From Triatoma infestans (Eukaryota; Arthropoda; Insecta; Hemiptera; Reduviidae): a stretch of 64,000 nt of DNA. The translations under genes and the position numbers were made by a program. Positions within the stretch are counted from its first letter, which is position 1. Each line of letters begins with the position of its first letter. The notes under the pieces are model-generated. The model worked only from the letters and a program-made list of their open reading frames with translations. It made no database searches and was not told where the DNA came from. This document shows, one piece after another, positions 1-10,928 of this stretch. The stretch lies in the NCBI GenBank assembly GCA_011037195.1, contig JAAEAF010014742.1:62001-126000 (forward strand), written 5' to 3'.

Positions 1-410
1 AGTTATATTTTATTAGTCAGCGAATGAGATAATGTAGCCCGGTTGGCGACTGACTCTCCTATCGGTTAGCGAGTACTGTCTGACTTTGACTTCCTTTTGA
101 ATGTTTCCTTCTTCTGATTGTGTAATAGTGCGATCTAGAGTTTCATCTTATCTATAAAATGCTTCATGGCATTCATAATACAACTGGAATCGATAGAATC
201 TGTCTCATCGTTTTATTTACAAAAGCCAGCCCCACTTAAGCAGTTTCCAGAAATACTGTGTACAAAAAATATCTATTTTATCTTGGTTAAGGATATTTTA
301 CTTTTAGGCTAATTATGGACTAAAATATAGATTTTTATAGAATATATAAAAATATAGAATATAGATTTTTCCATGATTATGTTTTCAGGATTTTTTTATT
401 TTTTATTTTA

Positions 411-1500
411 TACACTCAGCCACAAAAAACGGGACACTTGGTTTTTACATTAATAAACAACATTTATTGCAAAATTCTGTTTTTAATACTAAATAATATC
501 TTGTAGGTTAATTTTTACACAAGTCTTGATTTGGATTGGTATGAAAATTTTTCTTTTGAACGAAAAAATTGAAAATATTTTTTTACAAAATTTGATCACT
601 TTCAAATTCAATTCTTATAATTTTTCTAACTCCTGTACTTGGTATTGTCTCCTCGGTCATTACCAAGGACCCTGGACCCGGTGGGACATCGCTGCAATCT
701 GTGAACGGTTTCTTATCGAGCGCCATCCCATTCTTCTCGTAGGGCAATGCAGAGATGTTGCAGACTAGTTAGAGACTGATCATGTGCTCTAACACAACTC
801 TTGAGCATGTCTCATAGATGTTCTGTAGGATTCATATCCGGAGAACGTGCAGCCCAATCGATCACATTTATATCGACTTCCTCCAAGAAGCAGGTGATAA
901 CTCTAGCTTTGTGTGGTCTGGCGTTATCATGCATTAGCATGAAACAGTTCTCGATAAATGAAGCAAATGGTAGGACTGTCTCTAGAAGAAATTCTTCAAC
1001 ATACCTAGCAGAGTTCACTGTGCCATTTTCAAGAATAATTATCTCGGTACGGGCCTCCAAACTTATCTCACCCTAACTATAATTGATTGTCGTTGAAAAG
1101 GAGCACTTTCAGTAGTAGTACATTAAATGGGAAGGCTCCCCTGCTTTCTGCACACGAGGTCCATCTGTGAAGAGAACCCCTCCCCCTGCTCTACAGTAAA
1201 ATATAGATGCCGAAATGGCAAAAGCTACTAACCTGCTTACACAATTCGTTGTTAGTACTGGCCCTGATACTGGTCTCCCAGTCATCAGACCTGCTTCTCG
1301 CAAATATCTTCGAGTTCACTTGCGACTTCCCAAATTTGCAATAAGTTATACTTGAACTTGCAGCTGTAAGAAACCGATTGCGTAAAACTGAGAATGAAAT
1401 CAACTGACAAGAAATCGCTCTTCCTGATCTGTTTTGGGCGACCCTTCTTACACACCTACCGGTCTCCGACCGGGATGAGTGTTCACCAAGTTCATTGGTA
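411..1500 (-). pseudogene. Decayed Tc1-like (DD34E) transposon
   Basis: Reading the minus strand from about 1480 to 640 gives one nearly continuous Tc1 transposase frame broken by in-frame stops. Recognisable pieces in order are MREAGLMTGRPVSGPVLTTN (linker after the helix-turn-helix region), VLFTDG (first catalytic Asp; the usual Glu of the motif is Gly), HDNARPHKA (second Asp near 930) and WAARSPDMNPTEHL (catalytic Glu near 820). The second Asp and the Glu are separated by 34 residues, as in DD34E elements. Stops replace codons near 1107, 1075 (the W of the usual VWGGIS motif) and 810 (the W after EHL). The C-terminal RGDNTKY-like tail lies near 640. A candidate terminal repeat is the CACTCAGCCACAAAAAACGG block at 412; a matching right end was not found. 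This is an inactive fossil. Confidence 0.8.
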
Positions 1501-1639
1501 TCATTGGTTGTACATAGAATCAAGTAGCATGAAAGTAGAATTACACTAGAATTTGCTTTTGATTTAGTAAACCCAAATGGTGGCATACAGCAACCTTCTT
1601 TGCAGGGGGGCCTTTCAGTGGAATTGAACAAATGTTAGG

Positions 1640-3345
1640 GTAGAATTTTAAAAGTGATCAGACTGAGAAGATTTTGTTCTAATTTTGAATTCTGTAATGA
1701 TTGTAACGTTTAAATTAATTTAATTTTTATTTTACTTTCTCTCTTATTTAATTTTAAAAATAGCTGAATACAAAGTAATGATTGGAGACGGTAATATTGT
1801 GTTCATGAAGTGTCTGAACTGAATGACCAACAAAACTCTATAAATAAATATATAGAACAAGTTTCTTCATTAGTGTCAAACAGTTCAACAGTACTTTTCC
1901 GGTTTTTCTTATCGTCTTAACATTCAGGTCACTATCCTAAATGCTTTCAAGACTTTATTTGCTGATCATTACTTCGTTCGGTAAATTATTTTATATAATA
2001 TCATTTTCAACAATAAATTTCAGCACAGCCTTTTCTAATGTGGTTTAAATTCTATGGCCATTGAAAAGAAAATTCTTAAATAATAATACTTTCCAAACCT
2101 TTGCAAATACATCGATAATGGCAGGACCAAATAGATGTACATTGGAAAATTAGAAAACTGCCAAACTTAACCTATTATTTATATTGATAATTTCCTAAAC
2201 TCTTTAACGGATATTGATTGTTTTTTGAATTTAGGTAATTTAAATTCTTAAAGCTGAATTAGTTAATTTTAAACATTTAGAAGTTGTAAGAATGCATATT
2301 ATCTTTAAGCTGTGAAACATGTAGTGTTTTCTCGTCTTTTCAAAGCTTTGTAGAAAGAAGTTTAATCATCAGATTATCTTTTTATTCGTTTTTTTTTTTT
2401 TCAGTGATCAACTCCTAGCACTCGGCGGTAGTTAAATTACTCTTCATTCTAATCGTGAGCCGGCAATAGTACTCCTGATTCAGAGTAACATTTAGGCACT
2501 TACAAATATCATATTGAAGATAAAAAAAAATGTATTGAGTTTATTTAAGTAAAAAATGTATTGAGTTAACTCAATAACAGAACCCTCGCTAAAATAATTT
2601 TTCGCTTAATTTTGGTTAGGTTACTAAAACTAACAAATTCACTATTCATTATCAGAAATTTTATACAATTTTTAATTGTGCAAATTGTATGACGTTTGAA
2701 CACAATTATATCGAAATAGCATTTTAAAGAATTTTTATCAAAACCCGCCCCCCTAGAATTCCCTTAACAAATAATTTTCCCCAAAAAATTGAAACTTTGT
2801 TTAAAAAAAAATAAATACGCCCCCTTTAAATAAGTTCTTGGAATCATCATTATGTTGGATAATGTCAAAAAAACTAAATTATTAGTATGAAGTAGGTTTG
2901 GTGGCTATTATTATGTTTAATTAATTATTTTGCTGTTATATTGTATAATTAATTAGGGTATAATAACCAACTTTAAAAATAGCCTTTAGATAATTCATTT
3001 AATTATTAGTCCTGACGTTTCGAACCATACATGTGATAGATATATGTAATCGCAAATTTCAGTTTTATTTTGAACTTCTTATAATTATCTTTATATTTAA
3101 TATTAGGCTATTCTCACATAGAACCGTTTCTAAGAACGTATTTAGGGAGTCTACATGGTGCCCTAAACAATATTTTGAGAAAATATGAAAATATTTCAAT
3201 TTCAAATGAGAAAGAAAGTAATGAAATGAATATAGCTTGTTTTATTTGTTTTAAAAGCTGCAATTATTAGATATGACTGATTTTCAAGGAATATTAAGGC
3301 ATTTAAAGATATTTGTTTAAAATAATATGATTGTTTTAGTTTGTA
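1640..3345. other. AT-rich stretch without recognisable features
   Basis: No open frame with family resemblance, no terminal repeats and no tRNA-like boxes are visible. It contains homopolymer runs (poly-T near 2390, poly-A near 2525) and is probably unique or very old intergenic or intronic DNA. Confidence 0.4.
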
Positions 3346-3349
3346 GTTA

Positions 3350-3995
3350 TCACTCTTACTTCCTCTTACTTCTGGGAAGAGGAAGGAAGTATTCCGATCG
3401 TGTTAAGTATTCGAAAATGAGTTTTCACCGGAAATACATGTTTTAAGGTCTCCTGATTACGTAATAATTTTTTTGTAACGAATGGGGTCTGTATGTGAGT
3501 GTATACAGTATCTCAAATCCTAAAAATTGCAGGAAGCTCAAACTGGTATTCTGTTTAGGTACCATCAACGCATTTGACATGAAGGTTTCGATCAAAATCC
3601 ATTATCCGGAAATGCGACTTTAATGTATTTTTCGCGATTTGCTTGAAAATGACTCCAACGATTTTCTTTCAACTATCCTAAATACTATTAAAGACATATA
3701 TATATATACACCTATAACTTTTATTTAAAACATTTCCCCGGGAAAATTGATTTTTTAGGGGAGCAGTACCAATTGAATTGTCCTGGGGGAACAGTAATAT
3801 TAAGCATTCCTCTGAAGTAACATTTCAAGAAAATTTATTACTTACCCGTATATTATTAAGATACATTAGAAGTATCTATTTGCAGAAGAAGAAAAATAGG
3901 TTAAACGGAAGTGCGACTTTAAAGAATAGATTTTTGATTTTTTTGAAATTTTCTCGAAAACTGATTTTCGAGAAAATCAACTCCTTGATAGCTTA
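3350..3995 (+). mobile_element. Diverged copy of the dominant ~1-kb HINE-like family
   Basis: The head reads as lightly mutated CTTACTTCCTCTTACTTC, followed by the family landmarks GAGTTTTCACCGGAAATA, a GGTCTGTATG block and ATTCTGTTTAGGTACCATCA. Two ACGGAAGTGCGACTTTA-type internal repeat starts occur, near 3610 and 3905. The copy lacks the 3' hairpin end, so it is 3'-truncated. The ORF at 3778-3996 lies within this repeat and is not a gene. Confidence 0.7.
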
Positions 3996-4204
3996 GAGTG
4001 CACTAGACAATATGGTGGGACAATATGGTGATACCTGGTCCCAGTCCAGGCAGCCTTCCTTTTGATTATCTCTTAGTAGAAGTTTTAGGTACCATGGGGC
4101 TGTTATTACAGATGTAAATGAAGTCAGTATAGAATAAAAGCCAGAATATAACAGCCGGAAACAAATGCTACTGGTCTTTGTAGAAAGCCTTGCGCTTCAA
4201 TCAG

Positions 4205-4690
4205 CTATTTAGGGAAGCCAAGTAATTATTGTACAAGGCCTTATTAAGAACGGTAGCATAATATACGGTAGCGTAATCCTGGTCGCTAACTCGGCAGAAT
4301 GAGCACTTCTCAGTGTATGGGAGAGAAAGGTCCTAAGGAAAATATATGGCCCGGTAAGACAGGATGGAGTATGGAGAATGAGGTCAAATCAGGAGCTAAA
4401 AGATCTATATTGAACAGGAACTGGTGGGAGTAGTGAAACGTGGGAGGTTGAGGTGTGGTTGGGTCACCTGGAAAGAATGGAGAGGATAGGATATCGAGGA
4501 ACTTGTTTACTGGGCATCCGGGAGGAGGAAGAAGTAGAGGAAGACCACGGATGCGATGGCTGGATGACGTGGAACAGGACCTCAGGTTGTTGGGAGTGAG
4601 AAGGTGGAGACTGGCTCGAGAAAGAGAGAGGAGTGGCGGAATGTAGTTGAGGAGGCTAGGGCCCTACATGGGCTGCAATGCCAAGAAAGA
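4205..4690 (+). pseudogene. LINE (non-LTR retrotransposon) ORF2 C-terminus, frameshifted
   Basis: The plus strand encodes YGSVILVANSAE and then ERKVLRKIYGPVR around 4260-4360, followed by RMRSNQELKDLY. This is the region just after the reverse transcriptase thumb in many insect LINEs. In another frame, 4455-4646 gives GRSRGRPRMRWLDDVEQDL and LGVRRWRLARERER, the C-terminal motif of the same proteins. Stops and at least one frameshift separate the pieces. The fragment ends with an AAG-rich simple tail at 4685-4709, a plausible LINE 3' end. It shares the ERKVLRKIYG motif with the minus-strand fragment at 31.5-32.0 kb, so both are probably one clade; I cannot name it safely. Confidence 0.75.
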
Positions 4691-4876
4691 AGAAGAAGAA
4701 GAAGAAGAATCCTCTACAACTCACTAACCTAAGTCAGGCAATGTGTCTGTAACTCATTTAGACCTTGGATGCTGGCAGGGCAGAGAGAATGGCTCCGGAA
4801 ACCAATGACAAAAGGAAACTTTTGATACAAAGCCATGTTATGCGTTGAGCATAATCCCCAACAACTTTATAATTTA

Positions 4877-5067
4877 GTAAAGTTTTACAGGCGGGCTTAA
4901 CGTCCAATTACCAAATTAGGTGTCGCGGACGGGGGGGGCCGGAAGCACCTACTTTACTATTAACATTTTTTAAACAAATATAAAATTTAGCAGTTATACG
5001 CTGGACTCGAACTGGGATCCTCCCGCTTACTAGTCCATGCACATAACCACTACACCAACACCCGCCC
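4877..5067 (-). mobile_element. tRNA-derived SINE (family 1), complete with TSD
   Basis: The insertion is flanked by the 15-bp direct repeat CAACTTTATAATTTA (4862-4876 and 5068-5082). On the minus strand the element begins with a tRNA-like head carrying a pol III A box (TGGTGTAGTGG) and a B box (AGTTCGAGTCC), followed by an A/T-rich body. A GCGGG block at the head has a CCCGC counterpart near the tail. A short plus-strand G run (4931-4939) lies in the body. The head is not a functional tRNA gene because the acceptor stem does not close. Confidence 0.8.
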
Positions 5068-5082
5068 CAACTTTATAATTTA

Positions 5083-5796
5083 AAGCAAGCTACTAAACTA
5101 AACATTTAGTAAACATTGCAAGTTTAAAGTGTCACACCAGATTTTTTTTTATATCGATATAATCTTTATTGAAATATTCCTGTATTATTTTAGAGAAACT
5201 TATTTAGGAATAAATTCTTGAACAATACTTACAAAAAAAATTTGCAATTTAAACAGTTAAAACTATTTATTTATCTTGGGTTTTTACACTAAAGTATAGG
5301 CTGAGTGACTAGAATTATCTACACATCGTGTGACATCACAATGTAAACACTTAACACTTTCAAAAACAATTTTGAATGAATTAGTGATGCGTCATAACTA
5401 TTATATAAAGATAATTTAATTTTTTTTTTTTTTAATGAAATTGAAAACAAGGAAAAAAGTTTTTTAATTACTGTTTTATTAAAAAAAAAAATACTTTACA
5501 ACCGGATCTATTAAATTGCTGGTTTATTAAAAGATTTAATTATTAAATGATTACGCTAAGTGTATATATATATTTCCAGTTCAGTAAACATGATGTACAT
5601 TTTTCTTTCTTATTTTTATGTAGAATTTGTTTATTGTATTTATTTATTTACTAGATTTTTATTGAGTACAACAAAGACTGAAGATTTGTACCCAGTTTTT
5701 AAAGAATTGTATCCGTCCATTAGAAGATAAGACTGACTGCACATGCGCCACAGATGGGCCCATTTGTTCCTCATTCAATTTCACTCTTACAACAAT
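5083..5796. other. AT-rich stretch, nothing recognised
   Basis: No coding or element signature was found; poly-T and poly-A runs are present near 5420 and 5480. Confidence 0.35.
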
Positions 5797-5975
5797 CTTA
5801 ATATATCATTTAATATGCTTGAAGTCTTTGTGAGAAGGTAACTTTAATATCAAAATCGATACCAAAGATGCTCCAAATTTGGAAATCGCTGATATAAATT
5901 TATTGATGCACCTACAGGATTGAACTCGGTTCGCGCGCATCAAAGACGAAGCCGCTAGCACTAAGCTTAGCTTCA
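5797..5975 (-). mobile_element. tRNA-like SINE (family 2), copy 1
   Basis: This is closely similar over ~160 bp to 8360-8517. Shared blocks are CTTTGTGAGAAGGTAACTTT, a GGAAATCGCTGAT block and AAGCCGYTAGCACTAAGCT. Read on the minus strand the head has an A-box-like TAGTGCTAGCGG and a B-box-like GAGTTCAATCC, suggesting a tRNA-derived head with a unique tail. A TSD is not clear, so ends are approximate. Confidence 0.6.
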
Positions 5976-5989
5976 ATGCGGTTAGTTTT

Positions 5990-7890
5990 CTTCTTCTCTA
6001 GGTGGTTAAAGAGATATCAGTTACTAACTGTCATTTAATCATTGTAGGAAACTTACAATATCCAGGTGGTGGAAAGCCGTTACTTACAGCTACTTTATAA
6101 ATAAACAAATAAAGCAGTTCCAGATAAATCTGAGCTATCACAGTTTAGTTGAGATGTTTTAACAGGCCATCATCGTTCATTTAAATTTTAAGGATAGCCC
6201 TGTGATATGGCTAAGAAGCGTTTTTATGATTTGCCAAGATTCAGTAGTTGAGCGGAATATATTCTTCCTTGATTAGGATTAGGAAGAAAATACGAAATTT
6301 TTGACCGGCTAGGCGAATAAGTTGAAGTATAGCGTAAAGAAGATACAGCGGTTTCTACCGTAGCGTATAACGAGTAGGTAGTATTTTAACAAGCTACATT
6401 GAGCATTTTATTAAGCGATTTGTGCAGTGATCTATGCGGTTTGCAGTATGGACGACGTGGTGTATTTGTCAATATTGCATTTGCATTGGAAAATTTATAA
6501 AAAAAAAAACTAAAACGAAGAATGTGGATACATCCAATTATCAAAAAAAAGCATACATCCAATTATTAAAAAAAAAAGGCATAAAGGGCATTTCAATACG
6601 TTGTTTGCTGAAGTACAAAGACAATGACAAATTTTTCCAATTCACAATTTGCCAAGAAAAGCTAAGAAAGAAGGATACACATATGAGGAAATCAGTAATA
6701 CCAAAGGAAAATTAGTAATAACTATCTAACTAGCAAATTAACTTCGTTTATTAGCGTTTCTACATCATATTTTTCACCATCCATTTCTAAAAAAACGAGT
6801 CAACTGAAATGTAGTTGGTGACGTTGTGTTCTAGTAGCTTGTGTAGCACGAGCGGTTTAGAAAAAGGGCTTATGTTTGTAAGTTTTAAGAGAGAGAAGTA
6901 ATAAGAATAATTAAGAAAACACTGGTAGATTAAATTAAATATATTCTTTAAGGATATTAAATATTTATTAAATATATTATAATATATTAAATAAGGAGCA
7001 TTAAATTTTAATGCTATTCAATAACTCAGGCAATATGCCTATTAATTTACTGAAATTACTTGGAATAAACTCTTATATTTTAACTTATAACTTGCACAGT
7101 CCTGATGTGTTCTGGTGAATGTCTAGCTCAGACTGTGTCGAATGAATATCTTCTGATTCGAAGGATATTTCAAATCCTTTCAAATAATGCTGGTATGTCT
7201 GGAGGGAGTTTTATTGTTTTACCCTAACTGTTTATTGCCCTTTATCTCTTGGTTTGCATTGTCCTAGATTGTAGTACCTGGCTCTATTCCCATCACTAAA
7301 ATACACTATTTGAACTAGCTAATTTTCACTAAACTATTTTCCAAAACTATTACTTTTCTATTTCGTTCTTCCACTACACAAAAAACGGCGCCCCTGTCTG
7401 AACAGAACTTCTGAACACATTGAAACGCCCTACGCTTCGGGTAAGTTAAACCGACACGTTTCCTCACATCAACCATCTACCGACGCTGTTTTGAAATCGC
7501 CGCACGAAACGAAACACTCGCCACACCTGTGTATATTTTACATTATTATAATATATTCCATAACATATCGATCCGGACACCGACTCGTTAAACTCCTTCA
7601 TTTGAAACCGCTATGTCTGTCTTTACCCTTACTGACATGCTGATACAGTGGTCTTACCATGATTAAATATTGCTCCTATACTCAAAGAACGATAATTAAA
7701 AATAATAAAATAGTATGGGTAATTAATTATCAATTTAAATTTCCTCCAAAAACTTAAGTTATATATCTCCACTTATTTGATGTCAACCATTTTTAAAAGG
7801 AACGAGTACAACGCCTTTTTGGAAAACATAACATGTGACCTTAGTCAGGTATTGCCTCAACCCTATCTTAACCTAGTTAGATCTTAACAA
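5990..7890. other. Long stretch without supported features
   Basis: The ORF at 6434-6715 is Lys/Thr-rich and partly built on a duplicated AT-rich stretch; it resembles no known family. A somewhat GC-richer island occurs at about 7370-7660 but carries no open frame or repeat structure I could recognise. Confidence 0.35.
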
Positions 7891-7894
7891 ATCC

Positions 7895-8060
7895 CTTCCA
7901 AAAACAGTGATAACTGATTTTGCTCTGTGCAAGTCTTTGTTATCGCACCACTGTTTTATCAAAACATCCTGATGATGGGCAAACGTGCGAAAGCGGTCGA
8001 TGTCCACAAAAGGAAGCAGCCTATCACGGAAAATATCGCTGATGCTTGTTGGCCTTTCCA
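7895..8060 (+). repeat. Hammerhead-like CTGATGA...GAAA module (locus 1)
   Basis: It carries CTGATGA (7969-7975), a GCA/TGC mini-stem and GAAAGCGG (from 7989). Flanking blocks GCTCTGTGCAAGTCT and CACGGAAAATATCGCTGATG are shared with the palindrome at 61.5-61.8 kb, so both belong to one repeat family. The overlapping ORFs on both strands are translations of this repeat. Confidence 0.5.
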
Positions 8061-8359
8061 CCGTTTTCTCTTGCGTCATAAGAAATCTTTGTTTTATCTA
8101 TTTTCCGCTATCTTATCGATATGTTCATATGTTCACCAATTACTTCTAAGGCTGGTTACAAACCAGGATAATAGCATTTTCTTATGCGATCACTTCTGGA
8201 TTTGCCTTAGACTAAGGAACCGCATCTTTATAGTTTGGCTTTGCTCTTAAGTTAAGACTTCGAGCTTATTGATAAAGCCTTCCCTGAGAGAGCAAAAAAG
8301 TATCAAACCACAACTGTTATTTTTTAACCAGCACTATTAGAGTTGAACCACAGTCTCAA

Positions 8360-8517
8360 TATCATTTAATATATTCCACGTCTTTGTGAGAAGGTAACTT
8401 TAATATCAAAATCGGTAATATCAAAGATGCGCCAATTTGGAAATCGCTGATACAAATTTATTGAAGCACCTACGCGAATTGAACCGGGAGATGAAGCCGT
8501 TAGCACTAAGCTAAACA
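8360..8517 (-). mobile_element. tRNA-like SINE (family 2), copy 2
   Basis: This is the same family as 5797-5975. On the minus strand the A-box-like segment is TTAGCTTAGTGCTAACGG and the B-box-like segment is GGTTCAATTCG. The tail ends in the CTTTGTGAGAAGG/ATATCATTTAATAT region. Differences from copy 1 include a small deletion near the head. Confidence 0.6.
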
Positions 8518-8519
8518 TT

Positions 8520-9284
8520 TATACAGATTTGTTAGCTTAATACTAATTTTAAAGGATTTTTTTATTATAGAAATTTTTTATTTTTATACGTACCACCATG
8601 TAATTATATATATTGTTAGGAAAATTAATAAATAAATAAATGCATATTTATCGCCTGTTTAAAGACAGCATACATATTTTTTACCATTTTGAAACAGAAT
8701 TTTACTTCTAAAAAGATCTATCCGGAATTTGGGGGGGGGAGGATCTCAATTGTTTAATATTAAAAATAAAGAACACAAATATGGCTTTTCTTATTTCCGA
8801 TGTATTTTGTGAAGAAATTTTAGTTAAAAATAGATTTCAGCATTGACAGTTTGCCATATACAATTTTTGTTGTGTTTTGTATTATTATAAAGTGGATTCA
8901 TACAGAATATGGAGAAGTATAGCTATTTCCTTCGGCGGAGGAGGAAATCTGTATGAAATATAGAGCAAAATAATAAAAACAACTCTCTTCTTTGTGTGAT
9001 AAAATATATATTTCTGTTTTTCAATTACTTTAAACGTATATTGTTACCTCGTTATACGTTGCCATTAAATCACACTTAACCTACATTTTAATATTATCAG
9101 TTCATTTAATTATTTATTTATTTATTTATTTATTAACAGGAAATTTCTTATTCTATGCAATCATAAATCTTAATATTCAATTTTTTTTTCTGAAGAAAAT
9201 TGAATCCATTTCATTCATTGACAACTCTATATGTATTTACATTTAATGTTCTTTTAGCCCACCTTATTTCTTAAATAATATGAT
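8520..9284. other. AT-rich stretch with a TTTA microsatellite
   Basis: A (TTTA)n run lies at about 9111-9138. Nothing else is recognisable. Confidence 0.4.
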
Positions 9285-9355
9285 TTATAACTTTCTCTGG
9301 CTTTCTCCGTAAATATTTGCAATCGTATCACATTTTCGAAATTGAGTTTTCACCG
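9285..9355 (+). mobile_element. HINE-like element, left part (interrupted)
   Basis: The head ACTTTCTCTGGCTTTCTC and the GAGTTTTCACCG landmark are present. The copy is then cut by a LINE and resumes at 10929. The 11-bp string AGTTTTCACCG occurs at 9345-9355 and again at 10929-10939, the expected TSD. Confidence 0.75.
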
Positions 9356-9648
9356 ATAAGAAAGTGTAGGAGAGTAAATTTAAATATCTAGGGTCAGTGC
9401 TGGAAGAAGTGGGAGGATGCGATGAGGAAGTGAAGGGACGAGCTCAGCAGGCCTGGAAAGCTGTGAGAATCTGCACCCAATGCTGTGGAACAGAGTAATT
9501 TCTAAGGGATATTAAAAAAGTATTTTCAACTCAATTATAGATGGGATTCTTACATACTGAGCAGAAACTTGGACTGCCACACGGAAGGTCTGTGATAGAG
9601 TGAAGGTAGTGGAGATGGATTATAGGAGACGGTGTATTCAGGAAACCA

Positions 9649-10599
9649 CTGGCAAACCACAACAGCTTTCGGCTGCGCTGGGTATTCAAGGCATACATAA
9701 AGGCATTCAAGGCAATTGGTCCGGAGCCTTTCTGCGGCATCTCGTATAGAACTGCCCGAGGAGACATTGAAAATTGGCTAACATGCAAACATACAATATA
9801 TTGAAAAATATTGCGGGGCTGAGGCCATCTAAGATTTTCCTGGAGGACCCCTTAAAGACTCACACAAATATCCTCGGCAGAACGAAAGCGGAGCTAAGGA
9901 GGGGAGAATGTAATGGTACTGCAAAGATAATGCAACCACAGCAGAGAGAAGAGAGGCCCTCTCTGGTTAACAGAGACTACTCTCTGACTTAGGCAGGCTA
10001 GAATGGGAGAACCTGTGTATATAAGCCAGGGGAATCTATCTAGAAGATATCTATCGGATACAACCATACAACTGTACATTGCATCGTGTCATATCTTTAC
10101 TCACACCATTCATTCTATCATTTTCATTATAAAGTCCAGTGCAGTTAGTGTAAACTTACCTACATTATATTAGTGTCTTCATATCTCGTTCATTTAATCA
10201 AATCTAATTTCTCTCCTCAACAACTCCATTATATTTTTCTCTCCTCAACAACTCCATTATAAGAATTACTGTCCTGGTTACAGAGCATTGCCTTTTAAGG
10301 AAGCCTATGCATAATATGGGTCTCTCTGAGGACCTATTTTGCAGGAAATGTGGACAAAAGGATGAGACACCGTTTCACCTTCTTGGAGAGTGCGTGCACG
10401 ATGCTCGCGGACGATTCCTGAAATTTTGCGTTCACAATTTGGAGCCGAAGGCGGGGTCAGAAATTTCACTCGCCTCAGCCCTGGCGTTTTTCAATGATAC
10501 AGGGCTGATGTGAGGCGCCTATACGGGGTGCATAATGGGCCCAGCTGAGGTCAAAGTGCTGAACCTCCTAGGAGGCTCCGAGTTTCTAGATTACATTAG
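9649..10599 (+). pseudogene. LINE Y: RNase H-type LINE C-terminus inserted in LINE X
   Basis: 9690-9900 encodes GPEPFCGISYRTARGDIENW and later GLRPSKIFLEDPL and TKAELRR, the segment that follows the RNase H domain in I/R1-like LINEs. After an inserted LTR, 10307-10513 continues with MGLSEDLFCRKCG and DETPFHLLGECV, a Cys-x2-Cys...His-x4-Cys motif, and ends at a stop. The flanks carry ATTCAGGAAACCA (9636-9648) and ATTCAGAAAACCA (10600-10612), a 13-bp TSD with one mismatch. The GPEP motif is shared with the better-preserved element at 22.2-23.4 kb. Confidence 0.75.
9909..10261 (+). mobile_element. Solo LTR nested in LINE Y
   Basis: It begins TGTAATGG and ends CCATTATA, flanked by the 4-bp TSD AGAA (9905-9908, 10262-10265). 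A TATA-like TGTATATAAGC lies near 10015 and an ATAAAGTCCAGTGCAG segment near 10130, matching the other LTRs at 33.7, 46.7 and 49.3 kb. The right end carries a ~28-bp tandem duplication of CTCCTCAACAACTCCATTAT. No internal region or second LTR is present. Confidence 0.8.
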
Positions 10600-10928
10600 A
10601 TTCAGAAAACCAGCAGGGATAGAGTAAGGAATGAGAACGTAAGGAGGGAGGTGGGAGACCAGGAAACTATTGGAAAAAGTAATGAAGAGGAAGCTTAAGT
10701 GGTATGGACAACTTAGGAAATACCCTTCGGGAGATGGCTGGAGGAAGGAAGGAAGTGTAACCCTTCGAGGAACAGAGAAAGGAGAAGATCAGCGAGTAAT
10801 TGGGAGGAGGAAATCAACGAACGGATGGCGGGGCAAGATTTGAGAGAAGATGTTTAGTGGAGTAGCGAAATTTTGGGACAGCAGGTGACCTGACGGAAAC
10901 CCATTGAGAGAAAACCCGGATTAAGTTA

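Larger units (their letters stand above)
9356..10928 (+). pseudogene. LINE X: 5'-truncated LINE inserted in the HINE-like element
   Basis: The first part (9356-9640) encodes KFKYLGSVLEEVGGCDEEVK and, after stops, an AETWTATRKVCDRVKVVEMDY stretch, i.e. the RT thumb and the adjoining region of ORF2. The remainder (10616-10910) encodes DRVRNENVRREVG and, in another frame, KRKLKWYGQLRKYPSG, the C-terminal part of the same protein class. Between them sits a second LINE (9649-10599). The whole is bounded by the 11-bp TSD AGTTTTCACCG (9345-9355, 10929-10939). It is heavily mutated and inactive. Confidence 0.75.

Noticed and set aside
1191..1631. 146-codon minus ORF as a host protein
   Set aside because: Part of it is the Tc1 N-terminal region in a shifted frame; the remainder has no recognisable domain.
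6434..6715. 93-codon ORF
   Set aside because: Low-complexity Lys-rich translation containing a duplicated AT-rich stretch; no start context, splice sites or resemblance supports a gene.
7969..7992. Canonical hammerhead ribozyme call
   Set aside because: CUGAUGA and GAAA boxes are present, but stem II spacing is off by a nucleotide or more and no cleavage-site strand was identified; only a hammerhead-like label is used.
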